From Tritrichomonas musculus (taxonomy: Eukaryota; Parabasalia; Tritrichomonadida; Tritrichomonadidae): DNA of 64,000 nucleotides. Below the pieces are notes generated by a model. It did not search any database. It had not been told where the DNA came from and saw nothing but the letters and a program-made list of their open reading frames with translations. The first letter of the stretch is position 1. Each line of letters opens with the position of its first letter. Where the stretch lies: assembly GCA_039105265.1 (NCBI GenBank), contig JAPFFF010000091.1:1-64000 (forward strand), read 5' to 3'. The translations under genes and the position numbers were made by a program. This document shows, piece by piece, positions 20,627-32,930 of the stretch.

Positions 20627-23600
20627 GTTGCTCCTTGTCTGAGTTGCTCCTTGGGTAAGTTGTTCCTTTGCTGAGTTGTTCCTTTGCTGAGTTGTTTCTT
20701 GGCTGAATTGTTCCTTGGCTGAGTTGTTTCTTGGCTGAGATGTTTCTTTGCTAAGTTGTTCCTTGGCTGAGTTGTTTCTTGGGTAAGTTGTTCCTTGGCT
20801 GAGTTGTTTCTTGGCTGAGTTGTTCCTTGGCTGAGTTGTTCCTTGGCTGAGTTGTTTCTTGGCTGAGATGTTTCTTTGCTAAGTTGTTCCTTGGCTGAGT
20901 TGTTTCTTGGGTAAGTTGTTTCTTGGCTGAGTTGTTTCTTGGCTGAGTTGTTTCTTGGCTGAGTTGTTTCTTGGCTGAGTTGTCTCTTGGCTGAGTTGTT
21001 TCTTGGCTGAATTGTTCCTTGGCTGAGTTGTTTCTTGGCTGAGATGTTTCTTTGCTAAGTTGTTCCTTGGCTGAGTTGTTTCTTGGGTAAGTTGTTCCTT
21101 GGCTGAGTTGTTTCTTGGCTGAGTTGTTTCTTGGCTGAATTGTTCCTTGGCTGAGTTGTTTCTTGGCTGAGATGTTTCTTTGCTAAGTTGTTCCTTGGCT
21201 GAGTTGTTTCTTGGGTAAGTTGTTCCTTGGCTGAGTTGTTTCTTGGGTAAGTTGTTCCTTGGCTGAGTTGTTCCTTGGCTGAGTTGTTTCTTGGCTGAGA
21301 TGTTTCTTTGCTAAGTTGTTCCTTGGCTGAGTTGTTTCTTGGGTAAGTTGTTCCTTGGCTGAGTTGTTTCTTGGCTGAGTTGTTTCTTGGCTGAGTTGTT
21401 CCTTGGCTGAGTTGTTTCTTGGCTGAGTTGTTTCTTGGCTGAATTGTTCCTTGGCTGAATTGTTCCTTGGCTGAGTTGTTTCTTGGCTGAGATGTTTCTT
21501 TGCTAAGTTGTTCCTTGGCTGAGTTGTTTCTTGGCTGAGTTGTTTCTTGGCTGAATTGTTCCTTGGCTGAGTTGTTTCTTGGCTGAGATGTTTCTTTGCT
21601 AAGTTGTTCCTTGGCTGAGTTGTTTCTTGGGTAAGTTGTTCCTTGGCTGAGTTGTTTCTTGGGTAAGTTGTTCCTTGGCTGAGTTGTTCCTTGGCTGAGT
21701 TGTTTCTTGGCTGAGATGTTTCTTTGCTAAGTTGTTCCTTGGCTGAGTTGTTTCTTGGGTAAGTTGTTCCTTGGCTGAGTTGTTCCTTGGCTGAGTTGTT
21801 TCTTGGGTAAGTTGTTCCTTGGCTGAGTTGTTTCTTGGCTGAGTTGTTTCTTGGCTGAATTGTTCCTTGGCTGAGTTGTTTCTTGGCTGAGATGTTTCTT
21901 TGCTAAGTTGTTCCTTGGCTGAGTTGTTTCTTGGGTAAGTTGTTCCTTGGCTGAGTTGTTTCTTGGGTAAGTTGTTCCTTGGCTGAGTTGTTCCTTGGCT
22001 GAGTTGTTTCTTGGCTGAGATGTTTCTTTGCTAAGTTGTTCCTTGGCTGAGTTGTTTCTTGGGTAAGTTGTTCCTTGGCTGAGTTGTTTCTTGGCTGAGT
22101 TGTTTCTTGGCTGAGTTGTTCCTTGGCTGAGTTGTTTCTTGGCTGAGTTGTTTCTTGGCTGAATTGTTCCTTGGCTGAATTGTTCCTTGGCTGAGTTGTT
22201 TCTTGGCTGAGATGTTTCTTTGCTAAGTTGTTCCTTGGCTGAGTTGTTTCTTGGGTAAGTTGTTCCTTGGCTGATTTGTTTCTTTGCTGAGTTGTTCCTT
22301 GGCTGAGTTGTTCCTTGGCTGAGTTGTTTCTTGGCTGAGATGTTTCTTTGCTAAGTTGTTCCTTGGCTGAGTTGTTTCTTGGGTAAGTTGTTCCTTGGCT
22401 GAGTTGTTTCTTGGCTGAGTTGTTTCTTGGCTGAGTTGTTTCTTGGCTGAATTGTTCCTTGGCTGAGTTGTTTCTTGGCTGAGATGTTTCTTTGCTAAGT
22501 TGTTCCTTGGCTGAGTTGTTTCTTGGGTAAGTTGTTCCTTGGCTGAGTTGTTCCTTGGCTGAGTTGTTTCTTGGGTAAGTTGTTCCTTGGCTGAGTTGTT
22601 TCTTGGCTGAGTTGTTTCTTGGCTGAATTGTTCCTTGGCTGAGTTGTTTCTTGGCTGAGATGTTTCTTTGCTAAGTTGTTCCTTGGCTGAGTTGTTTCTT
22701 GGGTAAGTTGTTCCTTGGCTGAGTTGTTTCTTGGCTGATTTGTTTCTTTGCTGAGTTGTTCCTTGGCTGAGTTGTTCCTTGGCTGAGTTGTTTCTTGGCT
22801 GAGATGTTTCTTTGCTAAGTTGTTCCTTGGCTGAGTTGTTTCTTGGGTAAGTTGTTCCTTGGCTGAGTTGTTTCTTGGCTGAGTTGTTTCTTGGCTGAAT
22901 TGTTCCTTGGCTGAGTTGTTTCTTGGCTGAGATGTTTCTTTGCTAAGTTGTTCCTTGGCTGAGTTGTTTCTTGGGTAAGTTGTTCCTTGGCTGAGTTGTT
23001 TCTTGGGTAAGTTGTTCCTTGGCTGAGTTGTTCCTTGGCTGAGTTGTTTCTTGGCTGAGTTGTTTCTTTGCTAAGTTGTTCCTTGGCTGAGTTGTTTCTT
23101 GGCTGAATTGTTCCTTGGCTGAATTGTTCCTTGGCTGAGTTGTTTCTTGGCTGAGATGTTTCTTTGCTAAGTTGTTCCTTGGCTGATTTGTTTCTTGGCT
23201 GAGATGTTTCTTTGCTAAGTTGTTCCTTGGCTGAGTTGTTTCTTGGGTAAGTTGTTCCTTGGCTGATTTGTTTCTTTGCTGAGTTGTTCCTTGGCTGAGT
23301 TGTTCCTTGGCTGAGTTGTTTCTTGGCTGAGATGTTTCTTTGCTAAGTTGTTCCTTGGCTGAGTTGTTTCTTGGGTAAGTTGTTCCTTGGCTGAGTTGTT
23401 TCTTGGCTGAGTTGTTTCTTGGCTGAGTTGTTTCTTGGCTGAATTGTTCCTTGGCTGAGTTGTTTCTTGGCTGAGATGTTTCTTTGCTAAGTTGTTTCTT
23501 GGCTGAGTTGTTTCTTGGGTAAGTTGTTCCTTGGCTGAGTTGTTTCTTGGCTGAATTGTTCCTTGGCTGAGTTGTTTCTTGGCTGAGATGTTTCTTTGCT

Positions 23601-24242
23601 AAGTTGTTCCTTGGCTGAGTTGTTTCTTGGGTAAGTTGTTCCTTGGCTGAGTTGTTCCTTGGCTGAGTTGTTTCTTGGCTGAGATGTTTCTTTGCTAAGT
23701 TGTTCCTTGGCTGAGTTGTTTCTTGGGTAAGTTGTTCCTTGGCTGAGTTGTTTCTTGGCTGAGTTGTTCCTTGGCTGAGTTGTTCCTTGGCTGAGTTGTT
23801 TCTTGGCTGAGATGTTTCTTTGCTAAGTTGTTCCTTGGCTGAGTTGTTTCTTGGGTAAGTTGTTCCTTGGCTGAGTTGTTTCTTGGCTGAGTTGTTTCTT
23901 GGCTGAGTTGTTTCTTGGCTGAATTGTTCCTTGGCTGAGTTGTTTCTTGGGTAAGTTGTTCCTTGGCTGAGTTGTTCCTTGGCTGAGTTGTTTCTTGGGT
24001 AAGTTGTTCCTTGGCTGAGTTGTTTCTTGGCTGAATTGTTCCTTGGCTGAGTTATTTCTTGGCTGAGATGTTTCTTTGCTAAGTTGTTCCTTGGCTGAGT
24101 TGTTCCTTGGCTGAGTTGTTTCTTGGCTGAGATGTTTCTTTGCTAAGTTGTTCCTTGGCTGAGTTGTTTCTTGGGTAAGTTGTTCCTTGGCTGAGTTGTT
24201 TCTTGGCTGAATTGTTCCTTGGCTGAGTTGTTTCTTGGCTGA
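20627..24242. repeat. Type A satellite domain
   Basis: Landmark j at 20627, the h-f-f-a-e head, the CTCTT monomer at 20979 (352 bp after j), then repeated 128/144-bp A units. TTTGTTTCTTTGCTGA variants lie at 22275 and nearby. From about 20701 it is the left copy of a duplication of about 5.7 kb. Confidence 0.85.
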
Positions 24243-24994
24243 ATTGTTCCTTGGCTGAGTTGTTTCTTGGCTGAATTGTTCCTTGGCTGAATTGTTCCTT
24301 GGCTGAGTTGTTTCTTGGCTGAGTTGCTCCTTGGGTAAGTTGTTCCTTGGCTGAGTTGTTCCTTTACTGAGTTGTTTCTTGGCTGAATTGTTCCTTGGCT
24401 GAGTTGTTTCTTGGCTGAATTGTTCATTGGCTGAGTTGTTTCTTGGCTGAGTTGTTTCTTGGCTGAGTTGTTTCTTGGCTGAATTGTTCCTTGGCTGAGT
24501 TGTTTCTTGGCTGAATTGTTCCTTGGCTGAATTGTTCCTTGGCTGAGTTGTTTCTTGGCTGAGTTGCTCCTTGGCTGAGTTGCTCCTTGGGTAAGTTGTT
24601 CCTTGGCTGAGTTGTTCCTTTGCTGAGTTGTTTCTTGGCTGAATTGTTCCTTGGCTGAGTTGTTTCTTGGCTGAATTGTTCATTGGCTGAATTGTTCCTT
24701 GGCTGAGTTGTTTCTTGGCTGAGTTGCTCCTTGGCTGAGTTGCTCCTTGGGTAAGTTGTTCCTTGGCTGAGTTGTTCCTTTGCTGAGTTGTTTCTTGGCT
24801 GAATTGTTCCTTGGCTGAATTGTTCCTTGGCTGAGTTGTTTCTTGGCTGAGTTGCTCCTTGGCTGAGTTGCTCCTTGGGTAAGTTGTTCCTTGGCTGAGT
24901 TGTTCCTTTGCTGAGTTGTTTCTTGGCTGAATTGTTCCTTGGCTGAGTTGTTTCTTGGCTGAATTGTTCATTGGCTGAGTTGTTCCTTGGCTGA
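24243..24994. repeat. Type B satellite domain
   Basis: About 750 bp of g, h, f, e, a and i monomers between the A domain and landmark j at 24995. Monomer i lies near 24419, 24675 and 24963. It is the left counterpart of 29987-30738. Confidence 0.8.
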
Positions 24995-25730
24995 GTTGCT
25001 CCTTGTCTGAGTTGCTCCTTGGGTAAGTTGTTCCTTTGCTGAGTTGTTCCTTTGCTGAGTTGTTTCTTGGCTGAATTGTTCCTTGGCTGAGTTGTTTCTT
25101 GGCTGAGATGTTTCTTTGCTAAGTTGTTCCTTGGCTGAGTTGTTTCTTGGGTAAGTTGTTCCTTGGCTGAGTTGTTTCTTGGCTGAGTTGTTCCTTGGCT
25201 GAGTTGTTCCTTGGCTGAATTGTTCCTTGGCTGAGTTGTTCCTTTGCTGAGTTGTTTCTTGGCTGAGTTGCTCCTTGGCTGAGTTGCTCCTTGGGTAAGT
25301 TGTTCCTTGGCTGAGTTGTTCCTTTGCTGAGTTGTTCCTTGGCTGAGTTGTTCCTTTGCTGAGTTGTTTCTTGGCTGAATTGTTCCTTGGCTGAGTTGTT
25401 TCTTGGCTGAATTGTTCATTGGCTGAATTGTTCCTTGGCTGAGTTGTTTCTTGGCTGAGTTGCTCCTTGGCTGAGTTGCTCCTTGGGTAAGTTGTTCCTT
25501 GGCTGAGTTGTTCCTTTGCTGAGTTGTTTCTTGGCTGAATTGTTCCTTGGCTGAATTGTTCCTTGGCTGAGTTGTTTCTTGGCTGAGTTGCTCCTTGGCT
25601 GAGTTGCTCCTTGGGTAAGTTGTTCCTTGGCTGAGTTGTTCCTTTGCTGAGTTGTTTCTTGGCTGAATTGTTCCTTGGCTGAGTTGTTTCTTGGCTGAAT
25701 TGTTCATTGGCTGAGTTGTTCCTTGGCTGA
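24995..25730. repeat. 736-bp mini-unit: short A head plus B tail
   Basis: Bounded by landmark j at 24995 and the next j at 25731, exactly 46 monomers apart. It holds the h-f-f-a-e-a-d-b-c-b head, only one d monomer, then passes straight to B monomers with g-h pairs and i near 25411 and 25699. The A domain normally several kb long is almost absent here, so it looks like a macro-unit that lost its A domain, or a B tail duplicated together with j. Confidence 0.8.
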
Positions 25731-28700
25731 GTTGCTCCTTGTCTGAGTTGCTCCTTGGGTAAGTTGTTCCTTTGCTGAGTTGTTCCTTTGCTGAGTTGTT
25801 TCTTGGCTGAATTGTTCCTTGGCTGAGTTGTTTCTTGGCTGAGATGTTTCTTTGCTAAGTTGTTCCTTGGCTGAGTTGTTTCTTGGGTAAGTTGTTCCTT
25901 GGCTGAGTTGTTTCTTGGCTGAGTTGTTCCTTGGCTGAGTTGTTCCTTGGCTGAGTTGTTCCTTGGCTGAGTTGTTTCTTGGGTAAGTTGTTTCTTGGCT
26001 GAGTTGTTTCTTGGCTGAGTTGTTTCTTGGCTGAGTTGTTTCTTGGCTGAGTTGTCTCTTGGCTGAGTTGTTTCTTGGCTGAATTGTTCCTTGGCTGAGT
26101 TGTTTCTTGGCTGAGATGTTTCTTTGCTAAGTTGTTCCTTGGCTGAGTTGTTTCTTGGGTAAGTTGTTCCTTGGCTGAGTTGTTTCTTGGCTGAGTTGTT
26201 TCTTGGCTGAATTGTTCCTTGGCTGAGTTGTTTCTTGGCTGAGATGTTTCTTTGCTAAGTTGTTCCTTGGCTGAGTTGTTTCTTGGCTGAGTTGTTCCTT
26301 GGCTGAGTTGTTTCTTGGGTAAGTTGTTCCTTGGCTGAGTTGTTCCTTGGCTGAGTTGTTTCTTGGCTGAGTTGTTCCTTGGCTGAGTTGTTTCTTGGCT
26401 GAGTTGTTTCTTGGCTGAATTGTTCCTTGGCTGAGTTGTTTCTTGGCTGAGATGTTTCTTTGCTAAGTTGTTCCTTGGCTGAGTTGTTTCTTGGGTAAGT
26501 TGTTCCTTGGCTGAGTTGTTTCTTGGCTGAGTTGTTCCTTGGCTGAGTTGTTCCTTGGCTGAGTTGTTTCTTGGCTGAGATGTTTCTTTGCTAAGTTGTT
26601 CCTTGGCTGAGTTGTTTCTTGGGTAAGTTGTTTCTTGGCTGAGTTGTTTCTTGGCTGAGTTGTTTCTTGGCTGAGTTGTTTCTTGGCTGAGTTGTCTCTT
26701 GGCTGAGTTGTTTCTTGGCTGAATTGTTCCTTGGCTGAGTTGTTTCTTGGCTGAGATGTTTCTTTGCTAAGTTGTTCCTTGGCTGAGTTGTTTCTTGGGT
26801 AAGTTGTTCCTTGGCTGAGTTGTTTCTTGGCTGAGTTGTTTCTTGGCTGAATTGTTCCTTGGCTGAGTTGTTTCTTGGCTGAGATGTTTCTTTGCTAAGT
26901 TGTTCCTTGGCTGAGTTGTTTCTTGGGTAAGTTGTTCCTTGGCTGAGTTGTTTCTTGGGTAAGTTGTTCCTTGGCTGAGTTGTTCCTTGGCTGAGTTGTT
27001 TCTTGGCTGAGATGTTTCTTTGCTAAGTTGTTCCTTGGCTGAGTTGTTTCTTGGGTAAGTTGTTCCTTGGCTGAGTTGTTTCTTGGCTGAGTTGTTTCTT
27101 GGCTGAGTTGTTCCTTGGCTGAGTTGTTTCTTGGCTGAGTTGTTTCTTGGCTGAATTGTTCCTTGGCTGAATTGTTCCTTGGCTGAGTTGTTTCTTGGCT
27201 GAGATGTTTCTTTGCTAAGTTGTTCCTTGGCTGAGTTGTTTCTTGGCTGAGTTGTTTCTTGGCTGAATTGTTCCTTGGCTGAGTTGTTTCTTGGCTGAGA
27301 TGTTTCTTTGCTAAGTTGTTCCTTGGCTGAGTTGTTTCTTGGGTAAGTTGTTCCTTGGCTGAGTTGTTTCTTGGGTAAGTTGTTCCTTGGCTGAGTTGTT
27401 CCTTGGCTGAGTTGTTTCTTGGCTGAGATGTTTCTTTGCTAAGTTGTTCCTTGGCTGAGTTGTTTCTTGGGTAAGTTGTTCCTTGGCTGAGTTGTTCCTT
27501 GGCTGAGTTGTTTCTTGGGTAAGTTGTTCCTTGGCTGAGTTGTTTCTTGGCTGAGTTGTTTCTTGGCTGAATTGTTCCTTGGCTGAGTTGTTTCTTGGCT
27601 GAGATGTTTCTTTGCTAAGTTGTTCCTTGGCTGAGTTGTTTCTTGGGTAAGTTGTTCCTTGGCTGAGTTGTTTCTTGGGTAAGTTGTTCCTTGGCTGAGT
27701 TGTTCCTTGGCTGAGTTGTTTCTTGGCTGAGATGTTTCTTTGCTAAGTTGTTCCTTGGCTGAGTTGTTTCTTGGGTAAGTTGTTCCTTGGCTGAGTTGTT
27801 TCTTGGCTGAGTTGTTTCTTGGCTGAGTTGTTCCTTGGCTGAGTTGTTTCTTGGCTGAGTTGTTTCTTGGCTGAATTGTTCCTTGGCTGAATTGTTCCTT
27901 GGCTGAGTTGTTTCTTGGCTGAGATGTTTCTTTGCTAAGTTGTTCCTTGGCTGAGTTGTTTCTTGGGTAAGTTGTTCCTTGGCTGATTTGTTTCTTTGCT
28001 GAGTTGTTCCTTGGCTGAGTTGTTCCTTGGCTGAGTTGTTTCTTGGCTGAGATGTTTCTTTGCTAAGTTGTTCCTTGGCTGAGTTGTTTCTTGGGTAAGT
28101 TGTTCCTTGGCTGAGTTGTTTCTTGGCTGAGTTGTTTCTTGGCTGAGTTGTTTCTTGGCTGAATTGTTCCTTGGCTGAGTTGTTTCTTGGCTGAGATGTT
28201 TCTTTGCTAAGTTGTTCCTTGGCTGAGTTGTTTCTTGGGTAAGTTGTTCCTTGGCTGAGTTGTTCCTTGGCTGAGTTGTTTCTTGGGTAAGTTGTTCCTT
28301 GGCTGAGTTGTTTCTTGGCTGAGTTGTTTCTTGGCTGAATTGTTCCTTGGCTGAGTTGTTTCTTGGCTGAGATGTTTCTTTGCTAAGTTGTTCCTTGGCT
28401 GAGTTGTTTCTTGGGTAAGTTGTTCCTTGGCTGAGTTGTTTCTTGGCTGATTTGTTTCTTTGCTGAGTTGTTCCTTGGCTGAGTTGTTCCTTGGCTGAGT
28501 TGTTTCTTGGCTGAGATGTTTCTTTGCTAAGTTGTTCCTTGGCTGAGTTGTTTCTTGGGTAAGTTGTTCCTTGGCTGAGTTGTTTCTTGGCTGAGTTGTT
28601 TCTTGGCTGAATTGTTCCTTGGCTGAGTTGTTTCTTGGCTGAGATGTTTCTTTGCTAAGTTGTTCCTTGGCTGAGTTGTTTCTTGGGTAAGTTGTTCCTT

Positions 28701-29986
28701 GGCTGAGTTGTTTCTTGGGTAAGTTGTTCCTTGGCTGAGTTGTTCCTTGGCTGAGTTGTTTCTTGGCTGAGTTGTTTCTTTGCTAAGTTGTTCCTTGGCT
28801 GAGTTGTTTCTTGGCTGAATTGTTCCTTGGCTGAATTGTTCCTTGGCTGAGTTGTTTCTTGGCTGAGATGTTTCTTTGCTAAGTTGTTCCTTGGCTGATT
28901 TGTTTCTTGGCTGAGATGTTTCTTTGCTAAGTTGTTCCTTGGCTGAGTTGTTTCTTGGGTAAGTTGTTCCTTGGCTGATTTGTTTCTTTGCTGAGTTGTT
29001 CCTTGGCTGAGTTGTTCCTTGGCTGAGTTGTTTCTTGGCTGAGATGTTTCTTTGCTAAGTTGTTCCTTGGCTGAGTTGTTTCTTGGGTAAGTTGTTCCTT
29101 GGCTGAGTTGTTTCTTGGCTGAGTTGTTTCTTGGCTGAGTTGTTTCTTGGCTGAATTGTTCCTTGGCTGAGTTGTTTCTTGGCTGAGATGTTTCTTTGCT
29201 AAGTTGTTTCTTGGCTGAGTTGTTTCTTGGGTAAGTTGTTCCTTGGCTGAGTTGTTTCTTGGCTGAATTGTTCCTTGGCTGAGTTGTTTCTTGGCTGAGA
29301 TGTTTCTTTGCTAAGTTGTTCCTTGGCTGAGTTGTTTCTTGGGTAAGTTGTTCCTTGGCTGAGTTGTTTCTTGGGTAAGTTGTTCCTTGGCTGAGTTGTT
29401 CCTTGGCTGAGTTGTTTCTTGGCTGAGATGTTTCTTTGCTAAGTTGTTCCTTGGCTGAGTTGTTTCTTGGGTAAGTTGTTCCTTGGCTGAGTTGTTTCTT
29501 GGCTGAGTTGTTCCTTGGCTGAGTTGTTCCTTGGCTGAGTTGTTTCTTGGCTGAGATGTTTCTTTGCTAAGTTGTTCCTTGGCTGAGTTGTTTCTTGGGT
29601 AAGTTGTTCCTTGGCTGAGTTGTTTCTTGGCTGAGTTGTTTCTTGGCTGAGTTGTTTCTTGGCTGAATTGTTCCTTGGCTGAGTTGTTTCTTGGGTAAGT
29701 TGTTCCTTGGCTGAGTTGTTCCTTGGCTGAGTTGTTTCTTGGGTAAGTTGTTCCTTGGCTGAGTTGTTTCTTGGCTGAATTGTTCCTTGGCTGAGTTATT
29801 TCTTGGCTGAGATGTTTCTTTGCTAAGTTGTTCCTTGGCTGAGTTGTTCCTTGGCTGAGTTGTTTCTTGGCTGAGATGTTTCTTTGCTAAGTTGTTCCTT
29901 GGCTGAGTTGTTTCTTGGGTAAGTTGTTCCTTGGCTGAGTTGTTTCTTGGCTGAATTGTTCCTTGGCTGAGTTGTTTCTTGGCTGA
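25731..29986. repeat. Type A satellite domain
   Basis: Opens with j at 25731. The first CTCTT monomer is at 26051, 320 bp after j, not the usual 352, and a second is at 26691, 640 bp (40 monomers) further on, so the head appears duplicated. The remainder is 128/144-bp A units, a TTTGTTTCTTTGCTGA variant at 27987 and others, and a GTTATTTC monomer near 29795. The junction of the two large duplicate copies (26283-26412) lies inside this domain. Confidence 0.8.
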
Positions 29987-30738
29987 ATTGTTCCTTGGCT
30001 GAGTTGTTTCTTGGCTGAATTGTTCCTTGGCTGAATTGTTCCTTGGCTGAGTTGTTTCTTGGCTGAGTTGCTCCTTGGGTAAGTTGTTCCTTGGCTGAGT
30101 TGTTCCTTTACTGAGTTGTTTCTTGGCTGAATTGTTCCTTGGCTGAGTTGTTTCTTGGCTGAATTGTTCATTGGCTGAGTTGTTTCTTGGCTGAGTTGTT
30201 TCTTGGCTGAGTTGTTTCTTGGCTGAATTGTTCCTTGGCTGAGTTGTTTCTTGGCTGAATTGTTCCTTGGCTGAATTGTTCCTTGGCTGAGTTGTTTCTT
30301 GGCTGAGTTGCTCCTTGGCTGAGTTGCTCCTTGGGTAAGTTGTTCCTTGGCTGAGTTGTTCCTTTGCTGAGTTGTTTCTTGGCTGAATTGTTCCTTGGCT
30401 GAGTTGTTTCTTGGCTGAATTGTTCATTGGCTGAATTGTTCCTTGGCTGAGTTGTTTCTTGGCTGAGTTGCTCCTTGGCTGAGTTGCTCCTTGGGTAAGT
30501 TGTTCCTTGGCTGAGTTGTTCCTTTGCTGAGTTGTTTCTTGGCTGAATTGTTCCTTGGCTGAATTGTTCCTTGGCTGAGTTGTTTCTTGGCTGAGTTGCT
30601 CCTTGGCTGAGTTGCTCCTTGGGTAAGTTGTTCCTTGGCTGAGTTGTTCCTTTGCTGAGTTGTTTCTTGGCTGAATTGTTCCTTGGCTGAGTTGTTTCTT
30701 GGCTGAATTGTTCATTGGCTGAGTTGTTCCTTGGCTGA
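29987..30738. repeat. Type B satellite domain
   Basis: The right copy of 24243-24994, at a 5,744-bp offset, with the same order of g, h, f, e and i monomers. It ends at landmark j at 30739. Confidence 0.8.
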
Positions 30739-31474
30739 GTTGCTCCTTGTCTGAGTTGCTCCTTGGGTAAGTTGTTCCTTTGCTGAGTTGTTCCTTTGCT
30801 GAGTTGTTTCTTGGCTGAATTGTTCCTTGGCTGAGTTGTTTCTTGGCTGAGATGTTTCTTTGCTAAGTTGTTCCTTGGCTGAGTTGTTTCTTGGGTAAGT
30901 TGTTCCTTGGCTGAGTTGTTTCTTGGCTGAGTTGTTCCTTGGCTGAGTTGTTCCTTGGCTGAATTGTTCCTTGGCTGAGTTGTTCCTTTGCTGAGTTGTT
31001 TCTTGGCTGAGTTGCTCCTTGGCTGAGTTGCTCCTTGGGTAAGTTGTTCCTTGGCTGAGTTGTTCCTTTGCTGAGTTGTTCCTTGGCTGAGTTGTTCCTT
31101 TGCTGAGTTGTTTCTTGGCTGAATTGTTCCTTGGCTGAGTTGTTTCTTGGCTGAATTGTTCATTGGCTGAATTGTTCCTTGGCTGAGTTGTTTCTTGGCT
31201 GAGTTGCTCCTTGGCTGAGTTGCTCCTTGGGTAAGTTGTTCCTTGGCTGAGTTGTTCCTTTGCTGAGTTGTTTCTTGGCTGAATTGTTCCTTGGCTGAAT
31301 TGTTCCTTGGCTGAGTTGTTTCTTGGCTGAGTTGCTCCTTGGCTGAGTTGCTCCTTGGGTAAGTTGTTCCTTGGCTGAGTTGTTCCTTTGCTGAGTTGTT
31401 TCTTGGCTGAATTGTTCCTTGGCTGAGTTGTTTCTTGGCTGAATTGTTCATTGGCTGAGTTGTTCCTTGGCTGA
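30739..31474. repeat. 736-bp mini-unit, second copy
   Basis: Bounded by j at 30739 and j at 31475, again 46 monomers. It is the duplicate of 24995-25730, with the same short A head and B tail. Confidence 0.8.
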
Positions 31475-32930
31475 GTTGCTCCTTGTCTGAGTTGCTCCTT
31501 GGGTAAGTTGTTCCTTTGCTGAGTTGTTCCTTTGCTGAGTTGTTTCTTGGCTGAATTGTTCCTTGGCTGAGTTGTTTCTTGGCTGAGATGTTTCTTTGCT
31601 AAGTTGTTCCTTGGCTGAGTTGTTTCTTGGGTAAGTTGTTCCTTGGCTGAGTTGTTTCTTGGCTGAGTTGTTCCTTGGCTGAGTTGTTCCTTGGCTGAGT
31701 TGTTCCTTGGCTGAGTTGTTTCTTGGGTAAGTTGTTTCTTGGCTGAGTTGTTTCTTGGCTGAGTTGTTTCTTGGCTGAGTTGTTTCTTGGCTGAGTTGTC
31801 TCTTGGCTGAGTTGTTTCTTGGCTGAATTGTTCCTTGGCTGAGTTGTTTCTTGGCTGAGATGTTTCTTTGCTAAGTTGTTCCTTGGCTGAGTTGTTTCTT
31901 GGGTAAGTTGTTCCTTGGCTGAGTTGTTTCTTGGCTGAGTTGTTTCTTGGCTGAATTGTTCCTTGGCTGAGTTGTTTCTTGGCTGAGATGTTTCTTTGCT
32001 AAGTTGTTCCTTGGCTGAGTTGTTTCTTGGGTAAGTTGTTCCTTGGCTGAGTTGTTTCTTGGGTAAGTTGTTCCTTGGCTGAGTTGTTCCTTGGCTGAGT
32101 TGTTTCTTGGCTGAGATGTTTCTTTGCTAAGTTGTTCCTTGGCTGAGTTGTTTCTTGGGTAAGTTGTTCCTTGGCTGAGTTGTTTCTTGGCTGAGTTGTT
32201 TCTTGGCTGAGTTGTTCCTTGGCTGAGTTGTTTCTTGGCTGAGTTGTTTCTTGGCTGAATTGTTCCTTGGCTGAATTGTTCCTTGGCTGAGTTGTTTCTT
32301 GGCTGAGATGTTTCTTTGCTAAGTTGTTCCTTGGCTGAGTTGTTTCTTGGGTAAGTTGTTCCTTGGCTGATTTGTTTCTTTGCTGAGTTGTTCCTTGGCT
32401 GAGTTGTTCCTTGGCTGAGTTGTTTCTTGGCTGAGATGTTTCTTTGCTAAGTTGTTCCTTGGCTGAGTTGTTTCTTGGGTAAGTTGTTCCTTGGCTGAGT
32501 TGTTTCTTGGCTGAGTTGTTTCTTGGCTGAGTTGTTTCTTGGCTGAATTGTTCCTTGGCTGAGTTGTTTCTTGGCTGAGATGTTTCTTTGCTAAGTTGTT
32601 CCTTGGCTGAGTTGTTTCTTGGGTAAGTTGTTCCTTGGCTGAGTTGTTTCTTGGCTGAGTTGTTTCTTGGCTGAATTGTTCCTTGGCTGAGTTGTTTCTT
32701 GGCTGAGATGTTTCTTTGCTAAGTTGTTCCTTGGCTGAGTTGTTTCTTGGGTAAGTTGTTCCTTGGCTGAGTTGTTTCTTGGCTGAATTGTTCCTTGGCT
32801 GAGTTGTTTCTTGGCTGAATTGTTCCTTGGCTGAGTTGTTTCTTGGCTGAGTTGTTTCTTGGCTGAATTGTTCCTTGGCTGAGTTGTTTCTTGGCTGAAT
32901 TGTTCCTTGGCTGAGTTGTTTCTTGGCTGA
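31475..32930. repeat. Type A satellite domain
   Basis: About 1.46 kb of A units opened by j at 31475, with the CTCTT monomer at 31795 (320 bp after j, as at 25731). A TTTGTTTCTTTGCTGA variant lies near 32371. A run alternating a and e leads into the C domain at 32931. Confidence 0.8.

Larger units (their letters stand above)
20701..26282. repeat. Segmental duplication of about 5.6 kb, left copy
   Basis: Matches 26413-32026. The offset is 5,712 bp (357 monomers) at markers 20979/26691, 22275/27987 and 23059/28771. It becomes 5,744 bp (359 monomers) by 23823/29567, because the right copy has an extra c-b pair (32 bp) near 29370. At the 5,744 offset, minus-strand translations of 23823-24971 and 29567-30715 (382 codons) and of 24424-25707 and 30168-31451 (427 codons) are identical. 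The match ends at about 26282. The left edge near 20701 is approximate. Confidence 0.88.
26413..32026. repeat. Segmental duplication of about 5.6 kb, right copy
   Basis: The partner of 20701-26282, longer by 32 bp (two monomers). It contains an A domain, a B domain (29987-30738), the 736-bp mini-unit (30739-31474) and the first ~550 bp of the next A domain. Only about 130 bp separates the two copies, so this is a tandem duplication with a period near 5.7 kb. Confidence 0.88.
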
